Origin: Thalassobacillus_A hwangdonensis
GTDB taxonomy: Bacteria > Bacillota > Bacilli > Bacillales > Halobacillaceae
DNA: 64,000 nt
Assembly (NCBI RefSeq): GCF_042675915.1
Contig: NZ_JBHTKL010000001.1
Location: 186,001 to 250,000 of the forward strand
Reading direction: 5' to 3'
Shown here piece by piece: positions 17,813-24,860 of the stretch. Position numbers and translations under genes: made by a program. The notes below the pieces were generated by a model. It made no database searches. It was given only the letters and a program-made list of their open reading frames with translations, and was not told the DNA's origin. The first letter of the stretch is position 1; the number at the start of each line of letters is the position of its first letter.

Positions 17813-18811
17813 ATGCTATTCATCGATCATGAAGGAATTAATGATCCACGGATAAACCTCGCATTAGAAGAATATGCACTGAAGAACCTGGATATTAACG
17901 AAACATACTTATTGTTCTACATCAATGAACCATCCATCATCATTGGAAAGAACCAGAACACTGTAGAGGAAATCAATACAAATTATGTGGAAAGTAACGG
18001 CATCCACGTAGTACGCCGCTTATCAGGCGGAGGAGCTGTCTATCACGATCTCGGCAACCTCAACTTCAGCTTCATCACTAAGGATGATGGGAACAGCTTT
18101 CATGACTTCGCCAAATTCACCGAGCCAGTAACCAAAGCTTTGCAAAAACTTGGAGTAGATGCCGAATTGTCAGGAAGAAACGATATCATGGCTGAAGGCC
18201 GGAAGATATCAGGGAATGCGCAGTTCTCTACAAAAGGAAGAATGTTCAGCCACGGTACGCTCATGTTTGATTCTGAAATAGAAAATGTAGTCTCTGCTTT
18301 GAATGTAAAAACAGAGAAAATCAAATCCAAAGGGATCAAATCGATTCGCAGCCGTGTGACGAATATTTCTGAATTGATGGAAGAAAAAATTTCGATGGAT
18401 GAGTTCAAGGAAATGATCCTTCGGTATATCTTTGATGTGGATGATGTCAAAGACGTTCCTCAGTATAAGCTGACGAAAGAGGATTGGGATGAAATCCATA
18501 CGATTGCTGAGAAGCGCTATAAGAACTGGGATTGGAACTACGGCAAATCCCCTAAATTCAATATTCAGCATACAAAACGGATCGAAGGTGCAGGAAGCTA
18601 TGATGTCCGTCTGGATGTAGCTAAAGGCACGATTCAGAATGCGAAGATCTATGGGGACTTCTTCGGAGTTGGAGACATCAGCGATATCGAAAACAAACTG
18701 ATCGGTACGAAGTATGAGCGAAACGAACTCTCCAACGTGCTGGAGGGTGTAGACATCGCTCACTATCTAGGTAAGATTTCCAAAGAAGATTTCCTGAACA
18801 TCCTTTATTAA
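17813..18811 (+). CDS. lplJ: Lipoate–protein ligase LplJ
   Basis: LplJ activates free lipoate with ATP and attaches it to E2 and GcvH proteins. From the ATG at 17813 the protein has 332 aa and begins MLFID exactly as I recall B. subtilis LplJ; an ATG two codons earlier is only four bases from the AAGGG site. Catalytic-domain motifs are EPSIIIGKNQNTVEEIN, VVRRLSGGGAVYHDLGNLNFSF, SGRNDIMAEGRKISGNAQF and FSHGTLMFD. The C-terminal accessory domain starts near residue 250. It is followed by a terminator. Confidence 0.95.
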   Translation: MLFIDHEGINDPRINLALEEYALKNLDINETYLLFYINEPSIIIGKNQNTVEEINTNYVESNGIHVVRRLSGGGAVYHDLGNLNFSFITKDDGNSFHDFAKFTEPVTKALQKLGVDAELSGRNDIMAEGRKISGNAQFSTKGRMFSHGTLMFDSEIENVVSALNVKTEKIKSKGIKSIRSRVTNISELMEEKISMDEFKEMILRYIFDVDDVKDVPQYKLTKEDWDEIHTIAEKRYKNWDWNYGKSPKFNIQHTKRIEGAGSYDVRLDVAKGTIQNAKIYGDFFGVGDISDIENKLIGTKYERNELSNVLEGVDIAHYLGKISKEDFLNILY

Positions 18812-18819
18812 TAAAGTAC

Positions 18820-18855
18820 ACGCGCATGAAATGAGGTTTCATGCGCGTTATTTTT
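18820..18855 (+). terminator. Terminator of lplJ
   Basis: ACGCGCATGAAA pairs with TTTCATGCGCGT around a 5-base loop, then TATTTTTAT. Confidence 0.88.
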
Positions 18856-18881
18856 ATATCAAGCAGGAGAACGGGAAAAAG

Positions 18882-18955
18882 TTGCTTAAAAATTGTCAGT
18901 ATTTTATAATTATTATGGAAGTTTTTTTAAAGTGTAATGAATGACTATTCATTCA
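18882..18955 (+). promoter_or_regulatory. lcfB promoter with FadR-type operator
   Basis: A vegetative promoter is readable as TTGCTT (18882–18887), 17 bases, then TATAAT (18905–18910). About 27 bases below the −10 lies TGAATGACTATTCATTCA (18938–18955), which fits every position of the consensus I recall for the B. subtilis fatty-acid degradation repressor FadR (TGAATGAMTANTCATTCA). The box lies after the predicted start site, so a bound repressor would act as a roadblock until long-chain acyl-CoA releases it. lcfB is a known FadR target in B. subtilis. Confidence 0.82.
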
Positions 18956-18979
18956 TTAACCATGTAAGGGGGATATTTT

Positions 18980-20518
18980 GTGAATATCAGTCAAAAACTT
19001 TCAATGACTGCAATGGAACAACCGACAAAACCTGCCTACATATTTCAAGGGAACGAAACAAGCTATCAGGAACTGGAAGGTGCGGTTACGAAATTCGCTT
19101 CAAGCTTGAAATCGCTCGGCTATGGAAAAGGGGATCATATCGCTTTGATCGTAGGGAACACCCCACACTTCATCATCGGAATGTACGGTGCCCTGCGCAT
19201 CGGTGCTACCGTCATTCCAGTAAATCCGATCTACACAGTGGATGAGATGGGTTATATCCTTAAGAATGGCGATGTGAAAGGGATAATCACCTTGGATCTG
19301 TTGCTTGAGAAGTTTGAGCATATGGATGCAATGCTTCCGGATGTTCAGGATTATTTTATTGCTGAAACTGGTGCACCGATCGATTGGGAAGGATCGTCTT
19401 TATCCCGAAAAATGAAATCGTTTACAAAAACGGTCGAAAGGGGAAGCCTTGATCTGGAACGTCCGGAACTCGATGAAGAGGATACAGCGGTCATCCTTTA
19501 TACTTCAGGAACGACCGGTAAGCCTAAGGGCGCAATGTTGACTCATAAGAACTTGTATTCCAATGCCAGTGATGTTGCGGACTACCTGCAGTACACCGAA
19601 AATGACAGAGTCATTGCTGCCTTGCCGATGTTCCATGTATTTTGTCTTACAGTCTCCTTGAATGCTCCATTGATGAATGGCGGAACAATCTTGATCGTAC
19701 CGAAGTTCTCGCCGCAGGACGTATTCAATATTGCAGCTTCTTATAAAGCTACAGTATTTGCAGGAGTGCCTACGATGTACAATTATTTGTTACAAACAGG
19801 CAAAGAGCACGTTGACACGTTCAAGGATATACGTCTATGTATTTCAGGTGGTGCATCAATGCCAGTAGCTTTGCTTACAGCGTTTGAGAAGCAGTTCAAT
19901 GTCATCATTTCCGAAGGGTATGGACTTTCGGAGGCTTCACCTGTTACGTGCTTCAATCCGCTTGATCGTCCTAGAAAGCCCGGTTCCATAGGTACCAGCA
20001 TCCTCAATGTTGAAAATAAAGTAGTAGACGAGCTGGGAGAGGAAGTGAATCCTGGCGAGGTCGGAGAGCTTGTCGTACGTGGCCCGAACGTCATGAAAGG
20101 ATATTATAAGCTTCCGGAAGAAACTGCGATGACGATCCGGGAAGGATGGTTATATACCGGAGATATGGCGCGCATGGATGATGAGGGGTATTTCTATATC
20201 GTCGACCGGAAAAAAGATATGATCCTCGTGGGGGGCTACAATGTGTATCCTCGTGAAGTGGAAGAAGTGCTCTACCAGCATGATGATGTGACTGAAGTAG
20301 CAGTCGTCGGGGCACCAGACCCGGACTTGGGTGAAGCGGTAATCAGCTTCGTCGTCTCCAACAATGCTTCTCTTACTGAAGAAGAACTTGTCCGTTATTG
20401 CGGGGAGCACCTTGCAAAGTATAAAGTTCCATCGAAAATAGAATTTATGGAAGAACTTCCGAAAAACACGACAGGGAAAATCCTGCGGAAAAATCTTCGG
20501 GAGAAAGTTGTTCAATAA
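18980..20518 (+). CDS. lcfB: Long-chain fatty-acid–CoA ligase LcfB
   Basis: This AMP-forming ligase activates fatty acids as acyl-CoA for beta-oxidation. It has 512 aa, against 513 in B. subtilis LcfB (YhfL). The AMP-binding motif YTSGTTGKPKGAM is near residue 171, followed by SEGYGLSEASPVTCFNP, the adenylation YTGDMARMDDEGYFYIVDRKKDMI and the C-terminal Lys in KNTTGKILRKNL. Translation starts at a GTG after AAGGGGG. Regulation by a FadR-type repressor is indicated by the upstream operator. It is a single-gene unit. Confidence 0.94.
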   Translation: MNISQKLSMTAMEQPTKPAYIFQGNETSYQELEGAVTKFASSLKSLGYGKGDHIALIVGNTPHFIIGMYGALRIGATVIPVNPIYTVDEMGYILKNGDVKGIITLDLLLEKFEHMDAMLPDVQDYFIAETGAPIDWEGSSLSRKMKSFTKTVERGSLDLERPELDEEDTAVILYTSGTTGKPKGAMLTHKNLYSNASDVADYLQYTENDRVIAALPMFHVFCLTVSLNAPLMNGGTILIVPKFSPQDVFNIAASYKATVFAGVPTMYNYLLQTGKEHVDTFKDIRLCISGGASMPVALLTAFEKQFNVIISEGYGLSEASPVTCFNPLDRPRKPGSIGTSILNVENKVVDELGEEVNPGEVGELVVRGPNVMKGYYKLPEETAMTIREGWLYTGDMARMDDEGYFYIVDRKKDMILVGGYNVYPREVEEVLYQHDDVTEVAVVGAPDPDLGEAVISFVVSNNASLTEEELVRYCGEHLAKYKVPSKIEFMEELPKNTTGKILRKNLREKVVQ

Positions 20519-20525
20519 TATACAT

Positions 20526-20560
20526 GAAGGACCGCCCTCTAGGGATGGTCCTTCTTTTTC
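20526..20560. terminator. Terminator between lcfB and the Sco gene
   Basis: GAAGGACC (20526–20533) pairs with GGTCCTTC (20547–20554), extended by a partial CCCT/AGGG stem inside, then TTTTTC. It serves lcfB and lies at the 3' end of the convergent sco gene. Confidence 0.82.
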
Positions 20561-20564
20561 TTTA

Positions 20565-21155
20565 TCAATTCACATTTCTCATAATCTTTTTAAAAACCTT
20601 ATCTTTATCGAATCCTTCTCCCATTGAAAACTTTTCAACCAGGTAGTTTTCCTTATCAATCAAGTAAGTAAATGAATCGTGTACGATATAATCGGTTCCG
20701 CGGTCCTGGAAGCGGAAACGGAATGTGTCTGCGAAAGCTTCTGTGTCAGGTAAATTGCCTCTTAAGAATATCCATCCTTCATCGGAAGATTCCACATCGA
20801 AGGTTTTCATATAAGATGAGATTCTCTCGGGTGTGTCATTTTCAGGGTCGATACTGACTGAGATGAACTCTACATCCTTGCCGTACACCCCTTCATCCTG
20901 AAGCATTTTCCTGACATGCATCATCCGCTGTGTGGTCAGTGGACATACGTCCGGACACTGTGTGTAATAAAATTCGATCAATCGGACTTTAGGTTCCATT
21001 GACTGGAAGTCGTAGGTTTCTCCGGATGCCGTCTGCATCGTTACATCTTGCGGTAATTGCACTCCTGCGTCCCGCCAGAATTCCAAATACATGATTCCCA
21101 ACGCAATTCCAAAAGCGATGATTCCTGCAAATATGGCATAGTATTTCTTTTTCAT
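20565..21155 (-). CDS. SCO1/SenC family copper-binding protein
   Basis: Sco proteins deliver copper to the CuA centre of cytochrome c oxidase or act as extracytoplasmic thiol reductants. The 196-aa product has an N-terminal anchor helix (about 6–24) without a lipobox cysteine, so it is membrane-anchored rather than a lipoprotein. The thioredoxin-like domain carries the copper motif CPDVC (Cys67 and Cys71) and the third ligand His159 in DYIVHDSF. It resembles B. subtilis YpmQ. It stands alone and is convergent with lcfB. Confidence 0.88.
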   Translation of the reverse strand: MKKKYYAIFAGIIAFGIALGIMYLEFWRDAGVQLPQDVTMQTASGETYDFQSMEPKVRLIEFYYTQCPDVCPLTTQRMMHVRKMLQDEGVYGKDVEFISVSIDPENDTPERISSYMKTFDVESSDEGWIFLRGNLPDTEAFADTFRFRFQDRGTDYIVHDSFTYLIDKENYLVEKFSMGEGFDKDKVFKKIMRNVN

Positions 21156-21360
21156 CAGCCATCCCCCTCAGTTAAAAAGACTATGAATGAAGTCACTTTT
21201 ATCATACAATAGTTTCCAACGGTTAATTACTTAAAATGGGGATAAACAATGACGGTCTGATGACAATATTATGACGGAATGTTCACAATTTCACTCAAGG
21301 ACGCATCATGTTATCTTCCGAGTGATTAGTATGTCATAAAATAACAAACACGCAATACAC

Positions 21361-21608
21361 TTGCGGTCTACCGCAATAGTTTTTCGGTGATATCTTCGAG
21401 AGGATGTATTAAAATGAAATTAAGGAAATGATGACGGTAATCGATCCCTTGTAAAAGCGATCGAGGACGTCGATCTACTGTTTTACAGTAGATGAGTGGA
21501 AAAGTTTCTTTCTACCAGGAGAGCTTTTTCACAATATTAATTCCCTCACTCAAAAGTTAACCAGTCGTCTCTTTGCCAATATCCCGCGTGGATATTGGTC
21601 TTTTTTTT
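21361..21608 (+). ncRNA. Possible structured RNA in a 524-base gap
   Basis: The gap from 21156 to 21679 lies between two minus-strand genes yet holds a terminator aimed rightwards at 21576–21608, implying a plus-strand transcript. Upstream of it are three perfect hairpins: TTGCGG-TCTA-CCGCAA (21361–21376), GATCGA-N5-TCGATC (21459–21475) and ATCTACTGT-TTT-ACAGTAGAT (21473–21493). The last two share three bases and so could exclude each other. Only micro-ORFs of nine codons or fewer were found. No known riboswitch class was recognised, and no clear promoter was identified. The 5' end given here is arbitrary. Confidence 0.4.
21576..21608 (+). terminator. Orphan rightward terminator
   Basis: CCAATATCC and GGATATTGG form a 9-bp stem with a 5-base loop, followed by TC and eight T. 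The minus-strand side has no T tract, so it serves a plus-strand transcript although no plus-strand gene precedes it. Confidence 0.8.
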
Positions 21609-21639
21609 GTGGTAATGGAAAATTAAGACATACTAATAA

Positions 21640-21663
21640 GGAAAAGTGTATGCACACTTTTCC
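21640..21663 (-). terminator. Palindromic hairpin below the DUF3939-like gene
   Basis: GGAAAAGTGT and ACACTTTTCC form a perfect 10-bp stem around ATGC. It lies 17 bases past the stop of the minus-strand gene at 21680 and may serve as its weak terminator or as an mRNA 3' end stabiliser. Confidence 0.5.
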
Positions 21664-21679
21664 AGCAAGGGTTCGGTGA

Positions 21680-22141
21680 TTATTTTGGCGCTTTATAGGT
21701 GACAAGGAACTCTTCATCCGTAATGTAAAAATCCCGTCCCGGTCGATAGGGGAGCAGGTGTTCACGTTCCAGTTTGAAAAAACTCACACGCTTTGAGGGA
21801 TCATCATCGATGACCGGGACTTCCTTCGTGCTTTTGATATAGTGGTCCACTGCCCTTTGGACGGTGTCCAAGTCTTTTGCCAATTGGTAATCCTGTTCAG
21901 GGAAGAGTTCATAGGTTTCTTTGGACATATAGTAGGTCTCCGTAGGTATTCCGTTTAAATACGGTGAAAGCAAGTCGTAATCGATGGTGAGATCTTCGTG
22001 GATGATCACACTTAACGGAACACCATCCGGCATTTGAGCTGCATATTGATGGATCGCTTTCCTCACTTCTTCGATCGGGATGCTTCGCTTCTCATACTCG
22101 ATTTTTTCTTCACTTTTCTTTTGTTTCTTTCTTTTCCACAT
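21680..22141 (-). CDS. Uncharacterised cytosolic protein, DUF3939-like
   Basis: A 153-aa soluble protein starting at the ATG at 22141, which follows AAAGGAGGGATTCC on the minus strand; a longer in-frame version would have no ribosome-binding site. It has a very basic start (MWKRKKQKKSEEK) and a central part with DLDTVQRAVDHYIKSTKEVP. The C-terminal FKLEREHLLPYRPGRDFYIT resembles what I recall of DUF3939 proteins of Bacillaceae. There is no membrane helix or signal peptide. The function is unknown. It is divergent from the 35-aa gene that precedes comK. Confidence 0.65.
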   Translation of the reverse strand: MWKRKKQKKSEEKIEYEKRSIPIEEVRKAIHQYAAQMPDGVPLSVIIHEDLTIDYDLLSPYLNGIPTETYYMSKETYELFPEQDYQLAKDLDTVQRAVDHYIKSTKEVPVIDDDPSKRVSFFKLEREHLLPYRPGRDFYITDEEFLVTYKAPK

Positions 22142-22204
22142 GGAATCCCTCCTTTGTTTAAAGTTCGCTTTCACCGCACACACTAGGGTTAGGAGGTGAC
22201 AGGC

Positions 22205-22312
22205 ATGAATGAAGAACAGGTAGAAAGAGAGTTGGAAGTGTACACCTTGTTGAATCCCGACTTTGGATGTTCACTCGAAGCTCACATGACACGGGACTTT
22301 ATAAAAGAATAA
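22205..22312 (+). CDS. Small 35-aa protein upstream of comK
   Basis: A 36-codon frame (ATG at 22205, TAA at 22310–22312) preceded at 22191–22199 by AGGAGGTGA, which is fully complementary to the 16S rRNA 3' end, with an ideal five-base spacing. The product begins MNEEQVERELEVYTLL and ends HMTRDFIKE. It is acidic, has one cysteine (FGCS), and has no membrane segment. The ribosome-binding site is the main evidence; I do not recognise a family. It starts 64 bases from the divergent DUF3939-like gene and ends 148 bases before comK. Confidence 0.6.
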   Translation: MNEEQVERELEVYTLLNPDFGCSLEAHMTRDFIKE

Positions 22313-22459
22313 ATCAGTAAGGCTCTGTCCGGGGAAAATAAAATGATGAACGTTTTGTGAAAACTAGGACTTTTATCACCTTTTCTGCTACAGTTTAACT
22401 GCAAGGAACTTCCAATTCAGGAGTTTCTACATATCAATTGTACCAGGAAGGATGATAAA

Positions 22460-22975
22460 ATGAACACGCTAAAAAAAGAAGTTGAAGTCACAGCTGAAAC
22501 CATGGCACTAGTCGCAAAGGTCAATGACTTTGGTAAAGTGATTACCGAAGTGATGATGATGGACGGGACACATGAAGTTCCTGTTCACCCTGGAAAGATG
22601 ATTGATGATGCTTGTAAATTCTTCGCCTCCAGTCTGGCTGGGCGTACAGAAGGCACAAAGCAGGTTTCCGGATTTACACATAAGCCCCCGATCGTCATCT
22701 CTCAATCGATGGGAATGTATTTCTTCCCGATTACTTCTCCTAAACGTAAAGACTGTACGTGGATTGCGCACGCTCACATCCAATCGATCCATAGTGTGGA
22801 TGGGTATAACACGATCATGCGCTTTTCCAATGGTACCGCCATTACACTCCCTGTCTCCAAAGGCGTCATAGCAAACCAGATACAACGCACCGCTCAATTC
22901 CGTTTCCTGCTTGAAAGTCGCATTAAGCATTCTTCTCCTTATACTGCGGAGAAGGTCGCAGAGCCTTTTGCATAA
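22460..22975 (+). CDS. comK: Competence transcription factor ComK
   Basis: ComK is the master activator of the DNA-uptake genes. The 171-aa product shows the family core: PGKMIDDACKFFASSLAGRTEG, FTHKPPIVIS, FFPITSPKRKDCTWIAHAHI, MRFSNGTAITLPVSKGV and NQIQRTAQFRFLLESRI. It is about 20 residues shorter than B. subtilis ComK (192 aa) at the C-terminus. In B. subtilis that tail carries the MecA/ClpC degradation signal, so proteolytic control may differ. AT-rich A4/T4 blocks at about 22336–22395 could be ComK self-binding sites but spacing is not canonical. The 3' end overlaps the convergent yhjD-like gene by 53 bases. Confidence 0.9.
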   Translation: MNTLKKEVEVTAETMALVAKVNDFGKVITEVMMMDGTHEVPVHPGKMIDDACKFFASSLAGRTEGTKQVSGFTHKPPIVISQSMGMYFFPITSPKRKDCTWIAHAHIQSIHSVDGYNTIMRFSNGTAITLPVSKGVIANQIQRTAQFRFLLESRIKHSSPYTAEKVAEPFA

Positions 22976-23312
22976 GCTCGAAAAGAATGTTTTCAACTTT
23001 TTTACGGATCGCAGGGTTGAAATAGTTCCGCTTCTCTTCATATCCATGAGCAAGAAACAGGAAAGAAGTGAAGGAATCATTTTTACCTACCTGCATGACT
23101 TGTAACTTCTGCCGATCCATCTTTTTCCGAAGCTCCTTACGTTCCACTCTCGCTTCATATTCCATTTTCCCTAAAAGCTCCAAATAATGCTCCTTTATTT
23201 TGAATCGCCCTTTTTCGATATGGTTGCGGTCCTGCTGAACGACGACCAGGGCCATAGAAAGAAATAAATACCGGGAGGCCAGTTCCAGCTCCTCTTCTTT
23301 CAAATACCGCAT
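22923..23312 (-). CDS. YhjD-like uncharacterised protein, probably SOS-regulated
   Basis: A 129-aa soluble, basic protein (ELASRYLFLSMALVVVQQD, then RVERKELRKKMDRQKLQ) similar in length, composition and position to B. subtilis YhjD. The ATG at 23312 follows GGAGGG. Its function is unknown. The promoter region holds a LexA-type box and the 3' end overlaps comK by 53 bases, so transcription of either gene makes antisense RNA to the other's end. The direct neighbourhood of comK and an SOS element is notable, because both respond to DNA-related stress or uptake. Confidence 0.7.
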   Translation of the reverse strand: MRYLKEEELELASRYLFLSMALVVVQQDRNHIEKGRFKIKEHYLELLGKMEYEARVERKELRKKMDRQKLQVMQVGKNDSFTSFLFLAHGYEEKRNYFNPAIRKKVENILFELMQKALRPSPQYKEKNA

Positions 23313-23330
23313 GATGGTTCCCTCCAAATA

Positions 23331-23385
23331 CGAACAAATGTTCTGTTATGGTGTATTATATCACGAACAGAAGAATAATATGCAA
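23331..23385 (-). promoter_or_regulatory. LexA-type SOS box and promoter of the yhjD-like gene
   Basis: CGAACAAATGTTCT (23331–23344) matches the Bacillus LexA consensus CGAACRNRYGTTYG at all but the last base. On the minus strand a −10 TATAAT lies at 23360–23355 and a possible −35 TTGCAT at 23385–23380 with a long 19-base spacer. The box sits just after the expected start site, where LexA would block transcription. A further half-site CGAACAG is at 23364–23370. Confidence 0.68.
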
Positions 23386-23561
23386 GTATTTTTTTCCAGA
23401 TGGATGAACCGGCTTTTGAGACATGAGAAATATGGGCAGAATGGATATTGGCACGAGCAAGAAGGGTATGGATAGTCAAAAGCGCCTTCTTTGATTTAAA
23501 ATATAGAGTAGATTGAAAAATCAACAGAAGGTAACGTTGATCACATAAGGAGCCCGATGTC

Positions 23562-24215
23562 ATGTATCTGTTCAATGTCAGCTTAGCTGACCTTCAGCAA
23601 ATGGCCGAAAATGATGAGCTATTTGAATATATCATTACGCAAATTGAGCGATTTGAACGCTTTGGCCCACTCCCTGGGATTCTGCTTCCGATGCTCGAAG
23701 CTTTTTTGCCGATTCTTCCCCTCGTGGCTTTCGTTGTAGCCAACACGGTGGCGTATGGTCTGCTTAAAGGGTTCATCTATTCATGGATAGGTGCATCTCT
23801 TGGGGCAATCATCGTATTTCTCATCATCCGCCGTCTCGGAGATAAGCGTTTCTTTCGATGGATGCGAAACCAGAAGCAGGTGAAACGGGTAACAGGCTGG
23901 GTGGAAGAGCATGGCTTCGGTCCATTGTTCCTGCTGATGTGTTTTCCATTTTCACCGTCAGCGATCATCAATGTGGTTGCAGGGTTATCAGGAGTAAGCA
24001 GACAGCAGTTCATGCTTGCCGTCCTCCTTGGGAAATCGCTGATGATCTTCACGATTGCTTATGTCGGCGAGAGCATTGCTTCTTTTGCGAAGAATCCGGT
24101 AAAGGCGATTGTTGTCGGAGTATGCATCACATTGTTCTGGATTGTCGGTAAATTTATTGAAAAATGGATTCAAAGGAAAGCAGAAACGAAGACGAAGAAG
24201 TATCGAAGCGGTTAA
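23562..24215 (+). CDS. yhjE: TVP38/TMEM64 family membrane protein (YhjE-like)
   Basis: A 217-aa integral membrane protein of the SNARE-associated/DedA-like (VTT) superfamily. Hydrophobic segments cover residues about 40–90 and 125–200. The re-entrant-loop motif appears as GPLPGILLPMLEAFLPILP, followed by FIYSWIGASLGAIIVFLIIRRLG and FGPLFLLMCFPFSPSAIINVVAGLSG. The superfamily includes lipid scramblases and transporters; this member's substrate is unknown. It precedes sipV by 56 bases as in B. subtilis. AAGGAG lies nine bases before the ATG. Confidence 0.85.
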   Translation: MYLFNVSLADLQQMAENDELFEYIITQIERFERFGPLPGILLPMLEAFLPILPLVAFVVANTVAYGLLKGFIYSWIGASLGAIIVFLIIRRLGDKRFFRWMRNQKQVKRVTGWVEEHGFGPLFLLMCFPFSPSAIINVVAGLSGVSRQQFMLAVLLGKSLMIFTIAYVGESIASFAKNPVKAIVVGVCITLFWIVGKFIEKWIQRKAETKTKKYRSG

Positions 24216-24271
24216 AACTCTTCCAATGAGGGTAAGATGTTGGTAGAACAACATCTTTGGAGGAAGAGAAC

Positions 24272-24814
24272 ATGAAAATGAAAACCTACTGGAAAATCAT
24301 TCGCACAGTATTGTTTGCTGTATTGTTGGCAGTGTTTTTCCGTTCTTACTTGTTTGCAAGTTACATCGTCGATGGAGAATCAATGGAACCGACACTGTTC
24401 GACGGCAATTTGTTGATGGTAAATAAAGTGATTTATGATTGGAAAGACATACACAGAGAAGATGTCATCGTGTTTCACGCCAATCAGAAAGAGGATTACG
24501 TGAAACGGGTGATTGGTGTTCCGGGCGACCATATCGAATTCAAAGAAGACATGCTGTATGTGAACGGAGAAGCGGTGCCGGAACGTTACCTCGATACATT
24601 AAGGCCGAACGATGGAGACTTGTTCACCAATGATTTCACCCTGGAGGAAGTGACAGGTTACAGCGAGGTACCGGAAGGGCACTTGTTCGTAATGGGTGAT
24701 AACAGAAGGGATAGTCTCGACAGTCGTTATTTCGGCTTCGTATCGAAAGAGACCGTTGTCGGTAAAGTGGATGTCCGCTACTGGCCGATGTCCCAGCTGG
24801 CACTGAAATTCTAA
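24272..24814 (+). CDS. sipV: Type I signal peptidase (SipV-like)
   Basis: This membrane-bound peptidase removes signal peptides from exported proteins. From the ATG at 24272 (GGAGGA seven bases upstream) it has 180 aa. One N-terminal membrane helix (about 8–30) is followed by the catalytic Ser37 in DGESMEPTL and Lys78 in EDYVKRVIGVPGD, and the late GDNRRDSLDSRYFG motif. B. subtilis SipV has 168 aa and SipS 184. The order yhjE-sipV is conserved. Confidence 0.93.
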   Translation: MKMKTYWKIIRTVLFAVLLAVFFRSYLFASYIVDGESMEPTLFDGNLLMVNKVIYDWKDIHREDVIVFHANQKEDYVKRVIGVPGDHIEFKEDMLYVNGEAVPERYLDTLRPNDGDLFTNDFTLEEVTGYSEVPEGHLFVMGDNRRDSLDSRYFGFVSKETVVGKVDVRYWPMSQLALKF

Positions 24815-24822
24815 CAGTAGAG

Positions 24823-24860
24823 AAAACCACTGTCGGATCAAGATTCGGCAGTGGTTTTTT
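24823..24860. terminator. Terminator between sipV and the MFS gene
   Basis: AAAACCACTG and CAGTGGTTTT form the base of a stem that continues with a wobble pair, followed by more T. The stop codon of the convergent MFS gene lies inside the loop. Confidence 0.82.

Noticed and set aside
22508..23080. Minus-strand frame of 190 codons antisense to comK
   Set aside because: ComK is recognised clearly on the plus strand, and the antisense frame has no start signal or familiar motif.
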